From Flavobacteriaceae bacterium PS02337 (GTDB taxonomy: Bacteria > Bacteroidota > Bacteroidia > Flavobacteriales > Flavobacteriaceae): a stretch of DNA of 64,000 bases. Positions 51,524 to 60,835 of the stretch are shown here, piece after piece; the first letter of the stretch is position 1, and every line of letters starts with the position of its first letter. Made by a program: the position numbers and the translations under genes. The stretch is from NCBI GenBank assembly GCA_029959285.1, contig JASCOE010000001.1:558001-622000 (forward strand), given 5' to 3'. The notes under the pieces are model-generated. The model was not told the origin of the DNA and ran no database searches. It saw only the letters and a program-made list of their open reading frames with translations.

Positions 51524-52723
51524 TTGAATTTCCCCTTATACATAGCCAAACGTTATATTTTTAGCAGCAGTAAAAACAATGCTATCAATATCATTAATCG
51601 TATTGCCAGCATGGGAATCATTGTTGGTACAATGGCTTTGTTTGTGGTTTTATCCGTCTTCAGCGGATTAAAAGTTTTTAGTCTTTCGTTTACAAACGAA
51701 ATCGATCCTGATTTAAAATTGACTAGTACGTACGGAAAATCATTTTTGATTACGCCCGAACAGGAAAATCAAATAATGAAAATCAATGGTGTTGTTTCTT
51801 ACACTAAAATTATTGAAGAACGGGTTTTGTTTTTGTTTAAAGACAAACAACAAGTTACCTACCTAAAAGGGGTTGACAGGTCTTATCCTGCGGTTAATGA
51901 TATAAAGAGAAAACTTTTTAATGGACAATGGCTGAAAACCGATAGTTTTCAGGTTGTGATTGGATATGGTTTAGCGCAAAACTTTTCTTTAGGAATTCTT
52001 GATTTCGAAAACCCACTTCAGATTTTTGCTCCAAAACCAGGAAAAGGAGCGATTGATAATCCTGAGGAAGCATTCAATAAAACGGATGTTTTGCCCGTTG
52101 GAATTTATTCTATAAGTGAGGATTTAGATTCTAAATATGTATTTGCCGATTTAGGTTTAACGCAGGAATTACTGATGTATAAACCGAATCAGATTTCTGG
52201 AATTGAATTTAGATTAAAACCCAATGCAGATGAAAATGCAGTGAAAGCGCAACTGAATTCAATCTTCAAAAATAAAATTACATTAAAAAACAGAGCACAA
52301 TTAAATGAGTCTTTGTACAAAATGCTCAACACAGAAAATATTGCCGTTTACCTGATTTTTACATTAGTAATTATTGTGGCACTTTTCAACTTAATTGGAG
52401 CCTTGATTATGATGATTTTAGAGAAGAAAGGAAATCTTAAAACCCTTTTCAATCTTGGAACAGACATCAATCATCTTCGTAAAATATTCTTACTTCAAGG
52501 AACTTTACTTAGCGTTTTCGGCGGATTAATTGGGCTTGTTTTAGGAATAATATTAGTAATCCTGCAACAGAAATTTGAGCTGATTATGATTACGCCAACT
52601 TTAGCGTATCCAGTTGTTTTTACCTTAGAAAATGTATTGATTGTAATGACAACAATCATTTCTTTAGGATTTGTTGCTTCATTAATAGCAAGTAGCCGCG
52701 TGAGCAAAAAACTGCTTGATTAA
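51524..52723 (+). CDS. FtsX/LolC-E-type ABC transporter permease
   Basis: This 399-residue inner-membrane protein has one N-terminal helix (MGIIVGTMALFVVLSVFSG region), a large periplasmic MacB-like domain and three C-terminal helices of the FtsX type. The LolC/E hallmark opening FPLYIAKRYIFSSSKNNAIN and NIINRIASMGI is clear. LolC/E permeases lift lipoproteins from the inner membrane for transfer to the outer one. No LolD ATPase gene is adjacent. The start is TTG, one base after the rbfA stop. Confidence 0.88.
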   Translation: MNFPLYIAKRYIFSSSKNNAINIINRIASMGIIVGTMALFVVLSVFSGLKVFSLSFTNEIDPDLKLTSTYGKSFLITPEQENQIMKINGVVSYTKIIEERVLFLFKDKQQVTYLKGVDRSYPAVNDIKRKLFNGQWLKTDSFQVVIGYGLAQNFSLGILDFENPLQIFAPKPGKGAIDNPEEAFNKTDVLPVGIYSISEDLDSKYVFADLGLTQELLMYKPNQISGIEFRLKPNADENAVKAQLNSIFKNKITLKNRAQLNESLYKMLNTENIAVYLIFTLVIIVALFNLIGALIMMILEKKGNLKTLFNLGTDINHLRKIFLLQGTLLSVFGGLIGLVLGIILVILQQKFELIMITPTLAYPVVFTLENVLIVMTTIISLGFVASLIASSRVSKKLLD

Positions 52724-52892
52724 TTTTTGCTAAGAAATATTACTTATATTTATCGTCTTAAATAACTACAGCATATGATTGTTTCTGCCTAATCCTATTT
52801 TATTTTTAAGAATAATTAGGATACTTACGTTTTACTTTTTTAGTTCAGATCAAAAAGCATCTGGGCCAATATTATTTTTATCCTAAAATATC

Positions 52893-54320
52893 ATGACAGA
52901 AACAACTATAAAGAAAAGTCTATTTTCTAAAATTTTTACCACTTTAAAACAAGCATTAAACGGCGACGAATCATTTGATTACACTTCTGGAAGTATCAAA
53001 AAAGCTGTAATTCTATTAGCCATTCCGATGGTTTTAGAAATGATGATGGAATCGGTTTTTGCACTAGTCGATTTATATTTCGTTGGACATTTAGAGCACA
53101 GCAGTTTTGCCATTCAAACCGTTGGTTTAACCGAATCGGTATTAACCGTTATTTATTCTCTCGCCATCGGAATGAGTATGGCTGCGACTGCGGTTGTAGC
53201 GCGAAGAATTGGAGAGAAAGATCCAGTTGCTGCCGCTAAAGCAGGAATGCAGGCCATTATTATAGCATTTGCAATTAATAGTGTAATGAGCATTTTCGGA
53301 ATTATCTATGCAAAAGATATGTTGCTTTTTATGGGAGCATCTGCAGAAGCTGCCGAACACGGTTTCCGATTTACACAAATTATGATTGGTTCGAGTTTGT
53401 GTATTATGCTTTTGTTTTTAATAAACGGAATTTTCCGTGGAGCTGGAAACGCAGCAATTGCAATGAAAAGTCTTTGGATTGCCAATATTTGCAATATCAT
53501 TTTATGTCCAATATTAATTAATGGTTTCGGCCCAATTCCCGCTTTTGGATTAGTTGGAGCGGCTTTGGCGACTACTATTGGAAGAAGTATTGGAGTTTTG
53601 TACCAAGTGTATCATTTGTTTTTTGGAAATGGAATTTTGAAAATTAAAATCTCATATTTCACACCAGATTTTACACAAATAAAAGCTTTGATAAAAATTG
53701 CAGCGCCAGGAATTTTGCAATTTGTAATCGCATCTTGCAGTTGGATTTTTTTAGCACAATTAGTTGCAACAACTGGCGGAGATCACGGTTCAGCAGGATA
53801 TCAAACTGCGCTTAGAATCATGATGTTTTTCATTCTTCCTGCTTGGGGATTAAGCAATGCAGCTGCCACTTTGGTTGGGCAAAATTTAGGAGCAAAACAG
53901 ATTGATCGCGCAGAAAAATCGGTTTACACTACCGCAAGATATAATGTAATTTTTATGGCTTCAATCATGATTATTACATTGGTTTTTGGAAAATATATTA
54001 TTTCGTTTTTCACGAATGACGAGCAAGTAAAAACTATTGCCATTGAAGCGTTACAAATTATGAGCATCGGATTTATTTTCTACGGAATTGGAATGGTTTT
54101 AATTAATACTTTCAACGGAGCAGGAGATACTTGGACACCGACGGGAATTAATTTCTTCGGGTTTTGGTTGTTTCAAATTCCATTGGCTTATGTTTTGGCA
54201 AAACATTTCAATATGGGACCAACTGGGGTTTTTGTTGCTATTCCTGTTGCTGAAACTGCTATTACTTTGGCTGGAATTTTCTTTTACAAAAGAGGAAAAT
54301 GGAAAAGAATTCAGGTTTAA
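52893..54320 (+). CDS. MATE family efflux transporter
   Basis: This 475-residue protein has 12 helices in two six-helix bundles and matches NorM/MATE exporters, which use sodium or proton gradients to expel cationic drugs. IPMVLEMMMESVFALVDLYF and GLTESVLTVIYSLAIGMSMAA are in the first bundle; APGILQFVIASCSWIFLAQL opens the second. FNGAGDTWTPTGINFFGFW is a family hallmark. The 169-base gap upstream contains a weak CCTAAT/ATTAGG stem. It seems to be monocistronic. Confidence 0.93.
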   Translation: MTETTIKKSLFSKIFTTLKQALNGDESFDYTSGSIKKAVILLAIPMVLEMMMESVFALVDLYFVGHLEHSSFAIQTVGLTESVLTVIYSLAIGMSMAATAVVARRIGEKDPVAAAKAGMQAIIIAFAINSVMSIFGIIYAKDMLLFMGASAEAAEHGFRFTQIMIGSSLCIMLLFLINGIFRGAGNAAIAMKSLWIANICNIILCPILINGFGPIPAFGLVGAALATTIGRSIGVLYQVYHLFFGNGILKIKISYFTPDFTQIKALIKIAAPGILQFVIASCSWIFLAQLVATTGGDHGSAGYQTALRIMMFFILPAWGLSNAAATLVGQNLGAKQIDRAEKSVYTTARYNVIFMASIMIITLVFGKYIISFFTNDEQVKTIAIEALQIMSIGFIFYGIGMVLINTFNGAGDTWTPTGINFFGFWLFQIPLAYVLAKHFNMGPTGVFVAIPVAETAITLAGIFFYKRGKWKRIQV

Positions 54321-54392
54321 AATATATTCTTTGTACAATATTTCTTAATTTTATGCGTTGGAAGTTACTTAAAAACCAAAAACTAATTTATT

Positions 54393-54995
54393 ATGAAAAC
54401 CAAAATCAAATTTTTAGCAATTTTAAGTATTGCAGTATTTTCATTTCTTGCTTTTACAACATTAGATAAAAAAACTATTGTTATTGATGCAGGTCATGGC
54501 GGTCAAGATGCCGGAGCCGATATACGTGGTTTTGAAGAAAAAACAATTACTGAAGCAATCGCAAAAAAAATTAAAGAATTAAATAAAAATGCGAATGTTG
54601 AAATTGTTTTACTTCGTGAAAGTGATGTAAATCTGGATTTGAAAGAAAGAGTTTCAAAAATTAATAATCTGAAACCAAATTTAGTAATTTCTTTGCATAT
54701 TGGTGCTAATAAAAACATTGAATCGAACGGAATCGGCGCTTATATTTCACAAAAAAAAGCATTTCAAGATCAATCAAAAAAAGTTGCTGAAAATGTTTTA
54801 GATAATATCGCAGCAACAGGAAATCTTGCAAAAAGAAACGTAACTGAAGCTCCTTTTTATATTTTAAAAAACGCAGATTGCGCAGTAGTGCATTTAGAAA
54901 TGGGAAATTTGTCTAATGAAAAAGACAGAAATTACATCACTAGTGAAAAGGGACAAGTTGAAATTGCCGATAAAATCTTAGAATCAATAAAATAA
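54393..54995 (+). CDS. N-acetylmuramoyl-L-alanine amidase (Amidase_3)
   Basis: This 200-residue exported zinc amidase cuts stem peptides from murein. After a signal/anchor helix (residues ~5-22), the zinc ligands are His35 in VIDAGHGGQDAGA, Glu near 49-50, and His102 in VISLHIGAN; Glu169 in VHLEMGNLSN is the catalytic base. The protein consists of the catalytic domain alone. Enzymes of this type often need an EnvC-type activator, and a degenerate LytM protein is encoded at 46138-47391. It is monocistronic with its own terminator. Confidence 0.94.
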   Translation: MKTKIKFLAILSIAVFSFLAFTTLDKKTIVIDAGHGGQDAGADIRGFEEKTITEAIAKKIKELNKNANVEIVLLRESDVNLDLKERVSKINNLKPNLVISLHIGANKNIESNGIGAYISQKKAFQDQSKKVAENVLDNIAATGNLAKRNVTEAPFYILKNADCAVVHLEMGNLSNEKDRNYITSEKGQVEIADKILESIK

Positions 54996-55003
54996 AATCA
55001 TAA

Positions 55004-55032
55004 AAAAGACCTTCAAATTTTGAAGGTCTTTT
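55004..55032 (+). terminator. Terminator after the amidase gene
   Basis: AAAAGACCTTCAA (55004-55016) pairs with TTGAAGGTCTTTT (55020-55032) around a short loop, followed by TGTTT. Confidence 0.9.
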
Positions 55033-55080
55033 TGTTTATAGTTCTTTGTCAAAGTTCAAAATTTAGACAGAGATTATATT

Positions 55081-56073
55081 TTAAACAAACTCATAATCAG
55101 CATAAACTTGTTCAATTTCTTTCATAATATTGAATAAATCTTCAGGCGCATCAGTTGTAACTAATTTTTGTTTGAATTCTTTAAACGAATGAATTCCTTT
55201 AAAATAATTGGTATAATGACGTCGCATTTCTACAATTCCTAAACGTTCACCTTTCCAATCCATTGACCATTGCAAATGATTTCTCGCAGCTTCAACACGA
55301 TCAATAACCGTTGGAGTAGGCAAGTGCTCACCAGTTTTAAAGTAATGTTTGATTTCATTAAAAATCCACGGATAACCAATCGCGGCGCGACCAATCATGA
55401 TTCCGTCAATTCCGTATTCGTTTTTATATTGTAATGCTTTTTCTGGACTGTCGATATCTCCGTTTCCGAAAATAGGCATTGTAATTCTTGGATTATTTTT
55501 TACACGTGCAATGTGCGACCAGTCAGAATGACCTTTATACATTTGCGCACGAGTTCTAGCGTGAATGGTTAAAGCTTGAACACCAATATCTTGAAGTCTT
55601 TCTGCAACTTCATCAATATTTATTGAGTTTTCGTCCCAACCTAAACGCGTTTTCACCGTAACAGGCAAATCAGTTCCTTTGATAACCGCTTGCGTCAGAC
55701 GCACCATCAAATCAACATCTTTCAAAACTCCAGCACCAGCACCTTTGCAAACTACTTTTTTTACTGGACAGCCAAAATTAATATCGACTAAATCTGGTTT
55801 TACTGTAGAAACAATTTTAGAAGACATTTCCATTGCTTCTTCATCACCACCAAAAATCTGAATTCCAACAGGACGTTCGTAATCAAAAATATCCAGTTTC
55901 ATGCGGCTTTTTATAGCATCACGAATCAATCCTTCCGACGAAATAAATTCAGAATACATCATGTCAGCCCCATGCGCTTTGCATAATCTGCGAAACGGTG
56001 GATCACTAACATCTTCCATCGGAGCTAATAGTAAAGGAAATTCGGGTAATTCTATGTTGCCAATCTTGACCAT
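55081..56073 (-). CDS. dusB: tRNA-dihydrouridine synthase (DusB-like)
   Basis: This 330-residue FMN enzyme reduces uridine in the tRNA D-loop. LLLAPMEDVSDPPFRRLC binds FMN, NFGCPVKKVVCKGAGAGVL holds the catalytic Cys, and TVKTRLGWDE, LTIHARTRAQMYKG and PIFGNGDIDSPEKA are conserved. A longer reading with a start at 56157 is open but would place the promoter element inside the gene; the ATG at 56073 gives the standard length. A palindromic element lies upstream at 56197-56298. Confidence 0.95.
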   Translation of the reverse strand: MVKIGNIELPEFPLLLAPMEDVSDPPFRRLCKAHGADMMYSEFISSEGLIRDAIKSRMKLDIFDYERPVGIQIFGGDEEAMEMSSKIVSTVKPDLVDINFGCPVKKVVCKGAGAGVLKDVDLMVRLTQAVIKGTDLPVTVKTRLGWDENSINIDEVAERLQDIGVQALTIHARTRAQMYKGHSDWSHIARVKNNPRITMPIFGNGDIDSPEKALQYKNEYGIDGIMIGRAAIGYPWIFNEIKHYFKTGEHLPTPTVIDRVEAARNHLQWSMDWKGERLGIVEMRRHYTNYFKGIHSFKEFKQKLVTTDAPEDLFNIMKEIEQVYADYEFV

Positions 56074-56088
56074 CTTCGTAATTTTTTG

Positions 56089-56096
56089 CAAAATTA
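56089..56096 (-). promoter_or_regulatory. Promoter -7 element for dusB
   Basis: The minus strand reads TAATTTTG, matching TAnnTTTG, 15 bases before the ATG at 56073. Confidence 0.6.
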
Positions 56097-56123
56097 CAAC
56101 ATTTAGTTCAATTTGTGACAAAT

Positions 56124-56364
56124 TGAGGTTCAAAGGTTTAGAGTAACAAAGGTTCAAAGGTTTTTAAAATATGTTTAAATCATTAATAGTCAAAAGTTTG
56201 TCATTTCGACGAAGGAGAAATCACACTCGTTAATCGGCAAAGATTGGATATCCTTTGCGGAGTTTCTTGTGTGATTTCTCCTTCGTCGAAATGACAAATG
56301 AGACTTATATCTGAGTCAGAATAAAAACCTTTGTTCCTCTGAACCTCTGAACCTTTGTCCCTTT
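56124..56364. repeat. Outer low-complexity inverted flanks (AAAGGTTC-type) around the palindromic element
   Basis: On the left, 56124-56166 carries repeats of CAAAGGTTC and CAAAGGTTTTTA. On the right, 56322-56362 carries the same in inverse orientation (AAAACCTTTGTTCCTCTGAA). The pair gives a nested outer arm around the element at 56197-56298. The right flank reaches the stop codon of the PaaK-like gene at 56363. Confidence 0.6.
56197..56298. repeat. Palindromic intergenic element with 30-base perfect arms
   Basis: The arm 56197-56226 (starts TTTGTCATTTCGACGAAGG) is the exact reverse complement of 56269-56298. The 42-base spacer contains a second stem (GCAAAG / CTTTGC). The GTCATTTCGACGAAGGAG sequence is one I associate with dispersed repeats in Flavobacteriaceae, so this is probably a mobile or REP-like palindrome rather than a simple terminator. 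Confidence 0.85.
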
Positions 56365-57649
56365 AACGATAATCAAAAAATCGAATTGGTTTTCGACTCA
56401 TTGGATTGAAAACGAGTGGATTTAAAACTTCTTTTGAAGCAAATTCTATTTTTGGTGTTACTCTCAGTTTAGCTCTAAAATGATCTTTTATTTCTTGTAG
56501 AAATTCTGGAGTTTGATTTTTGGAAGCAATTTTTATTAAGATTTCGTCTGTTCCTAAGTCGTTGGTTGAGATTTCAATCAGATGATTTTCAATAGTATCA
56601 AAACTGCTCAAAACATCGTTCATCGCTGGCGGATAAAGCGTTGTTCCTTTGTATTTTATCATTTGTTTTTTGCGTCCAACAACCGGACCAACGCGCAACG
56701 TGTTTCTTCCGCATGCGCAAGGTTCGTTATGAAGTTGGACAATATCGCCAGTTTTAAAACGTAATAAAGGCATCGCTTCAATTCCTAAAGTGGTAAAAGT
56801 CAATTCGCCCGTTTCGCCATTTTTTACGGGAATATTATTTTCATCTAAAACTTCCACAATAATTAATTCTGGATGATGATGTCCGCCTTTTCCATGTTCA
56901 CATTCTGTAAAAGCCGTACTCATTTCAGTCGAAGCATAAGTCGAAAACAACTTAATATTCCATTTATCAGTGATTTTTTTTGATAGAATATTCATTGAAA
57001 AATCCTGTTCTCTCAAAGATTCTCCAATGCAAATTGCCCCTTTTATGCTCGAATTATTATAATCAATTCCATGAATTTCGGCGTATTCAATTAATTTTAA
57101 AAGAAAAGAAGGAACCGTAATTAAATATGACGGATTGTATTTTAAAATAGAATCCCATTGCATTTCTGGAATTCCAGCACCAACACGAATTACGCCGACT
57201 TTCAATTTTCTAAGACCCAGAAAATAAGCTAAACCAGCCATAAATTTTCTGTCAATTGTTGTCATTAATTGTACAACATCGCCTTCTGCAATTCCGGCGC
57301 AAGCAAAAGAAATCGCTTCATTATAAGCCAAACGATCCAAATCAGAATCGGTTAAACCAAAAGTTACAGGATCTCCTAAAGTTCCAGAAGTAGAGGCGTA
57401 ATCGATAATTTTATTTTGGGGAACGCATACAAAATCATCGTTATATTGTTGTAAATCTTCTTTGGTTGTAACAGGTAAATGTTGTAAATCTTCCAGTGTT
57501 TTCACTTTCGAAATATCAATATTTTGTCCTGCAAAAAGTCTTTTATAAAAAGGAGAATTCTCGCTGATGTATGCTAAAAGTTCAACTAATTTTTGTTCTT
57601 GAAAAATTTTAATTTCTTCTAAAGAATCTTTTTCTATTGCTGGAATCAT
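56363..57649 (-). CDS. Phenylacetate-CoA-ligase-like adenylate-forming enzyme
   Basis: This 428-residue PaaK-like enzyme shows DYASTSGTLGDPVTFGLTD as the ATP loop, STYASTEMSTAFTECEHG at the adenylate site, LRFKTGDIVQLHNEPCACG and GRNTLRVGPVVGRKKQM near the hinge. A CxC zinc-like element (CACG) is present. It would activate an aromatic or other acid as adenylate or CoA ester. It overlaps the upstream C45 gene by 4 bases (ATGA) and ends the visible pigment-type operon; in such loci it could activate the aryl starter acid, which is inference. Confidence 0.88.
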   Translation of the reverse strand: MIPAIEKDSLEEIKIFQEQKLVELLAYISENSPFYKRLFAGQNIDISKVKTLEDLQHLPVTTKEDLQQYNDDFVCVPQNKIIDYASTSGTLGDPVTFGLTDSDLDRLAYNEAISFACAGIAEGDVVQLMTTIDRKFMAGLAYFLGLRKLKVGVIRVGAGIPEMQWDSILKYNPSYLITVPSFLLKLIEYAEIHGIDYNNSSIKGAICIGESLREQDFSMNILSKKITDKWNIKLFSTYASTEMSTAFTECEHGKGGHHHPELIIVEVLDENNIPVKNGETGELTFTTLGIEAMPLLRFKTGDIVQLHNEPCACGRNTLRVGPVVGRKKQMIKYKGTTLYPPAMNDVLSSFDTIENHLIEISTNDLGTDEILIKIASKNQTPEFLQEIKDHFRAKLRVTPKIEFASKEVLNPLVFNPMSRKPIRFFDYR

Positions 57650-59310
57650 TTTAATTTTCTTTTGACTTTTTTTAAATATTTTTCAATGTTTTCTTTTTCA
57701 GGAACCGTAGTAATTTCATGCTGTAAGGCTTTTTCAAAATTAAGCTTTGCCTGAAAAAATTCCTTTTTTTGGTAAAAGTACAATCCTGCCTTATAATATA
57801 CAACCCAATAATTAGGGTTTAATGTTTGATAATGCTCTAGAAATTCTGAAGAAACATTTTCTTTTGTTTCAAGTATCGAATCTAATTTAGAATCTTCCAC
57901 TTTAAATTTTTTATAATTCTGATAAGCAGTACTTTCCAGAAATGAATCTTTGGCGATATTTAAATTTTCTTTCTGAAAAGATTTGAGCTCATTTTTTCTT
58001 TCACCAAAAACAGTATTCAAATCATAACAAACAAATTCTCCCAATTGATACGGATTTGCCGAAACCCAAACCAATTTTTCTTTTGGTTTAAAGATAATGC
58101 CATGATGCGCCATTAATTGATTTAAAGCTTTTTCGGAACCAAAACCCAAATCAATATTTTTTAAACCTTCTTTATTTCGAAGAATTTCAGAGGCAATTTC
58201 AGGATTTACTTTCGGATTTTCAGACAGCAATTCTTGCATTCTTTCGAAACGATATTCAGAATGACTGTTTGCAATTTGTTCCAGATTTCTTTTGTCTGCT
58301 GCAAAAGCTTCACCTTGAAAATGATTCGAACAAATCAATTGATCGGTATTCGGAACATTGTAAACATCCATTTTATTTGGAGAAACTTCAATTAAAATAG
58401 CTTTATTATCATTTGCGCTTCCAACCATAATCGATTCAGAAACAAATACTTTTCTGTTTTTTGCAATCGCAACGGCTTCGTCTAAATTTTTGGCATGCTG
58501 TAAAATTTCGCGAGTTAAAATTGAAATCGGCGTTTTCGCGCTAAGCGGAATTTTAGATTTTGATGCATTTATGGTTACTGTTAAACCTTCCAGATTCATT
58601 CCAGAAACGGCGCCGATCATTCCGGGCCAAGTCACCATCATAAACGGATTTCCGCTATTTGGTTTAATAAAAGCCACTATTTTATTTTCCGCGAAAGCGT
58701 CATTCACATAAAAATCAAAATTGCGAGCGAGAATTAAATTTCCATCTTCCGATTTTTCATTCCAAGACGCAAAAGAAGAACAGCCAACTAAAGCCAAATC
58801 CTGTAAAGCGTGCCCAATATCATGCGCCGCGTGCAAATACAAACTGCGCTGATATTGTGGCGCGATATTATCAAATTCGTTCGAAGTATATTGAGAAACA
58901 CCATAAATTTCGGTCTGATATTCGTTTGGAACATTCAAATACAATTTACGATTGAACCATTTTAAAAACTGGCGAAGTATTTTCTGTTGAAATTTTGACG
59001 GAACAAAATCGGTTATTTTGGAGAAAAAAATACGCTGTTGTTTTTTTAAAAGCGAATCGGTTAAAGCGCCAGTTGTAAGACCAATTTCTAAAGGATCACC
59101 TTCAACGTACAATTCCCAAACGCCTTGTTTATTCTTTAAAAGTGAATTTTTTCCAGAGAAGAAAACGCTGTCTGAAACTTTCTCAACAATAGGTTTTGTA
59201 GTGTTGTAAGCAGTAAGATCTGGTTTATGATGTTTTGATTTGGAAGTGCCGCAGGAAGTGAGCAAACTTAAAAAACCGATAAAAAAGAAGTATAGAATTC
59301 GGTTTTTCAT
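57646..59310 (-). CDS. C45-family acyltransferase/hydrolase lipoprotein with TPR tail
   Basis: This 554-residue lipoprotein has a signal peptide and lipobox LTSC (Cys20). The core is an Ntn-hydrolase of the C45 (acyl-CoA:6-APA acyltransferase-like) type, with the nucleophile probably Cys177 in ALVGCSSFASWN, freed by self-cleavage, followed by NLILARNFDFYV. TWPGMIGAVSGMNLEGLTV is also family-typical. The C-terminal ~55 residues form a TPR-like pair (YYKAGLYFYQKKEFFQAKLN). In a pigment operon it could attach or release the acyl group of the flexirubin ester; that is inference. Confidence 0.87.
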   Translation of the reverse strand: MKNRILYFFFIGFLSLLTSCGTSKSKHHKPDLTAYNTTKPIVEKVSDSVFFSGKNSLLKNKQGVWELYVEGDPLEIGLTTGALTDSLLKKQQRIFFSKITDFVPSKFQQKILRQFLKWFNRKLYLNVPNEYQTEIYGVSQYTSNEFDNIAPQYQRSLYLHAAHDIGHALQDLALVGCSSFASWNEKSEDGNLILARNFDFYVNDAFAENKIVAFIKPNSGNPFMMVTWPGMIGAVSGMNLEGLTVTINASKSKIPLSAKTPISILTREILQHAKNLDEAVAIAKNRKVFVSESIMVGSANDNKAILIEVSPNKMDVYNVPNTDQLICSNHFQGEAFAADKRNLEQIANSHSEYRFERMQELLSENPKVNPEIASEILRNKEGLKNIDLGFGSEKALNQLMAHHGIIFKPKEKLVWVSANPYQLGEFVCYDLNTVFGERKNELKSFQKENLNIAKDSFLESTAYQNYKKFKVEDSKLDSILETKENVSSEFLEHYQTLNPNYWVVYYKAGLYFYQKKEFFQAKLNFEKALQHEITTVPEKENIEKYLKKVKRKLK

Positions 59311-59317
59311 AACTAAA

Positions 59318-60835
59318 CTATTCAGATGCTTTTTTAATTTTTTCTAGCAGATATTCTTTTCCTACAATTTCTGAGCAAGTTACAACAGCTCCAACCGTAA
59401 CACCCAAGACTCCGTGCATGTTAATACTTTGGCCTGTAAGATAAAGATTTTCTATCTTAGTTTTAGAAGGAATTAAAGTTTTCATCGGATTATTTGAATC
59501 TTTAACATATCCGTACATATTGCCGCCGTCGCCGCCAATATAATCGCGATAAGAGAGCGGCGTAGAAGTATGAACAGATTGTATACAATCTCTAATTCCT
59601 GGAAATTTCTTTTCTACTTCGTCTAAAAATTTAGCTGCTTTTTTGGCTTTAAAATCCTCATAAGTTTCCCCTCGTTCATTTTCGTCAAAAGTGGTATTAA
59701 AAGTATCTTCCCAATCTTTAACTTCTTCATATTTCATATAAGTCAAAAACGTGATTCCGTCTGCCCATTCTTCGTCTTTTTTTGACGGACTCATAGAAGC
59801 CATAAAAGTTTTGGGCCACGAATTTTCATCATAATCATAAGAACTCCAAACATCGTTGCTGCTTTTAAAATGATAATAATTATGATTGATGTATTTAAAA
59901 GTTTTGGGTTTAAAAACGATATATAAACTGAAAGCAGAAAGCACACTTTCGAGATTTTGAATTCTGCTGAAAAAGGGTTTTCGGAAATTTTCCTGACCAG
60001 CCAATTTCAAAGTCGTTTTGGGTTCGATGTTAGAAATGAAATACATTCCAGAAACTTCAGTTCCGTCTTTCATTTTCACCAAATTCACTTTATGATTTTC
60101 TATTTCAATTTTGGTAACTTCTTTATGTTTGAAAAATTCTCCGCCGTACTTTTTAAGCTGTTTTAGAAGCTGTTTCGTAATCTGACTTCCGCCGTTTATG
60201 CAGCGCCAAGAACTTTCGATATAAGAATTTACTATTAAGGCATGAACATAAAATGGCGATTTATCGGCAATGCCAGCGTAAAGAAAATTAGAGCCCGCCA
60301 AAACAGCTTTTAATTTTTCATTTTGAGTAAATGAATCGATTGTTTCTTTCGCATTAAGCGTTAAAACTTCATCGTTATATCTGCCTTCAGATTCGAGATT
60401 ATAAAGCGGAAAAGCTTTGCAAACCTCTTTTATTTTTTGACAATATTGTTCTAAATTTTCTTTTTCTTCAGGAAAAAAAAGAGTCAGTTTTTCAATGAAA
60501 TTTTCAAAACCTTGCGCGTGCGGATATTCGATTTTATCATCATCAAAAGAAATAATATCGAAACCATTTTCGTCTAATTTTTTCAGATTTAAATGATCAA
60601 TTATGCCAATATATTTGAAATATTGATGCAGATTTTGACCTTCGCCCAAACCTCCGATATAATGAATTCCAGTATCAAAAATGGTTTTATCTCTAACGAA
60701 AGTCTGAAGATTTCCGCCGTATTGATTGTTTTTTTCGAGTACACAAACGCTGTAGCCTTCTTTTGCCAGAATAACAGCAGAAACCAATCCGCCTAAACCG
60801 CTGCCAATGATGACTACATCGTACTCTTTTTTCAT
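59318..60835 (-). CDS. CrtI/phytoene-desaturase-like FAD oxidoreductase
   Basis: This 505-residue flavoprotein has an N-terminal dinucleotide-binding fold (YDVVIIGSGLGGLVSAVILA) with the partner E in VLEKNNQYGGN, and the C-terminal FAD motif as LYLTGQSINMHGVLGVTVG. It resembles CrtI/CrtO-type desaturases and retinol saturase. With its MMPL and acyl-processing neighbours it probably acts on a polyene or resorcinol lipid rather than a carotenoid; no other carotenoid genes are in view. It is followed 7 bases later by the C45 gene and overlaps the MMPL gene by 1 base. Confidence 0.88.
   Translation of the reverse strand: MKKEYDVVIIGSGLGGLVSAVILAKEGYSVCVLEKNNQYGGNLQTFVRDKTIFDTGIHYIGGLGEGQNLHQYFKYIGIIDHLNLKKLDENGFDIISFDDDKIEYPHAQGFENFIEKLTLFFPEEKENLEQYCQKIKEVCKAFPLYNLESEGRYNDEVLTLNAKETIDSFTQNEKLKAVLAGSNFLYAGIADKSPFYVHALIVNSYIESSWRCINGGSQITKQLLKQLKKYGGEFFKHKEVTKIEIENHKVNLVKMKDGTEVSGMYFISNIEPKTTLKLAGQENFRKPFFSRIQNLESVLSAFSLYIVFKPKTFKYINHNYYHFKSSNDVWSSYDYDENSWPKTFMASMSPSKKDEEWADGITFLTYMKYEEVKDWEDTFNTTFDENERGETYEDFKAKKAAKFLDEVEKKFPGIRDCIQSVHTSTPLSYRDYIGGDGGNMYGYVKDSNNPMKTLIPSKTKIENLYLTGQSINMHGVLGVTVGAVVTCSEIVGKEYLLEKIKKASE

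Noticed and set aside
56074-56157. Longer start for dusB.
   Set aside because: The added 28 residues are not part of the family, and the -7 element at 56089-56096 lies within them.
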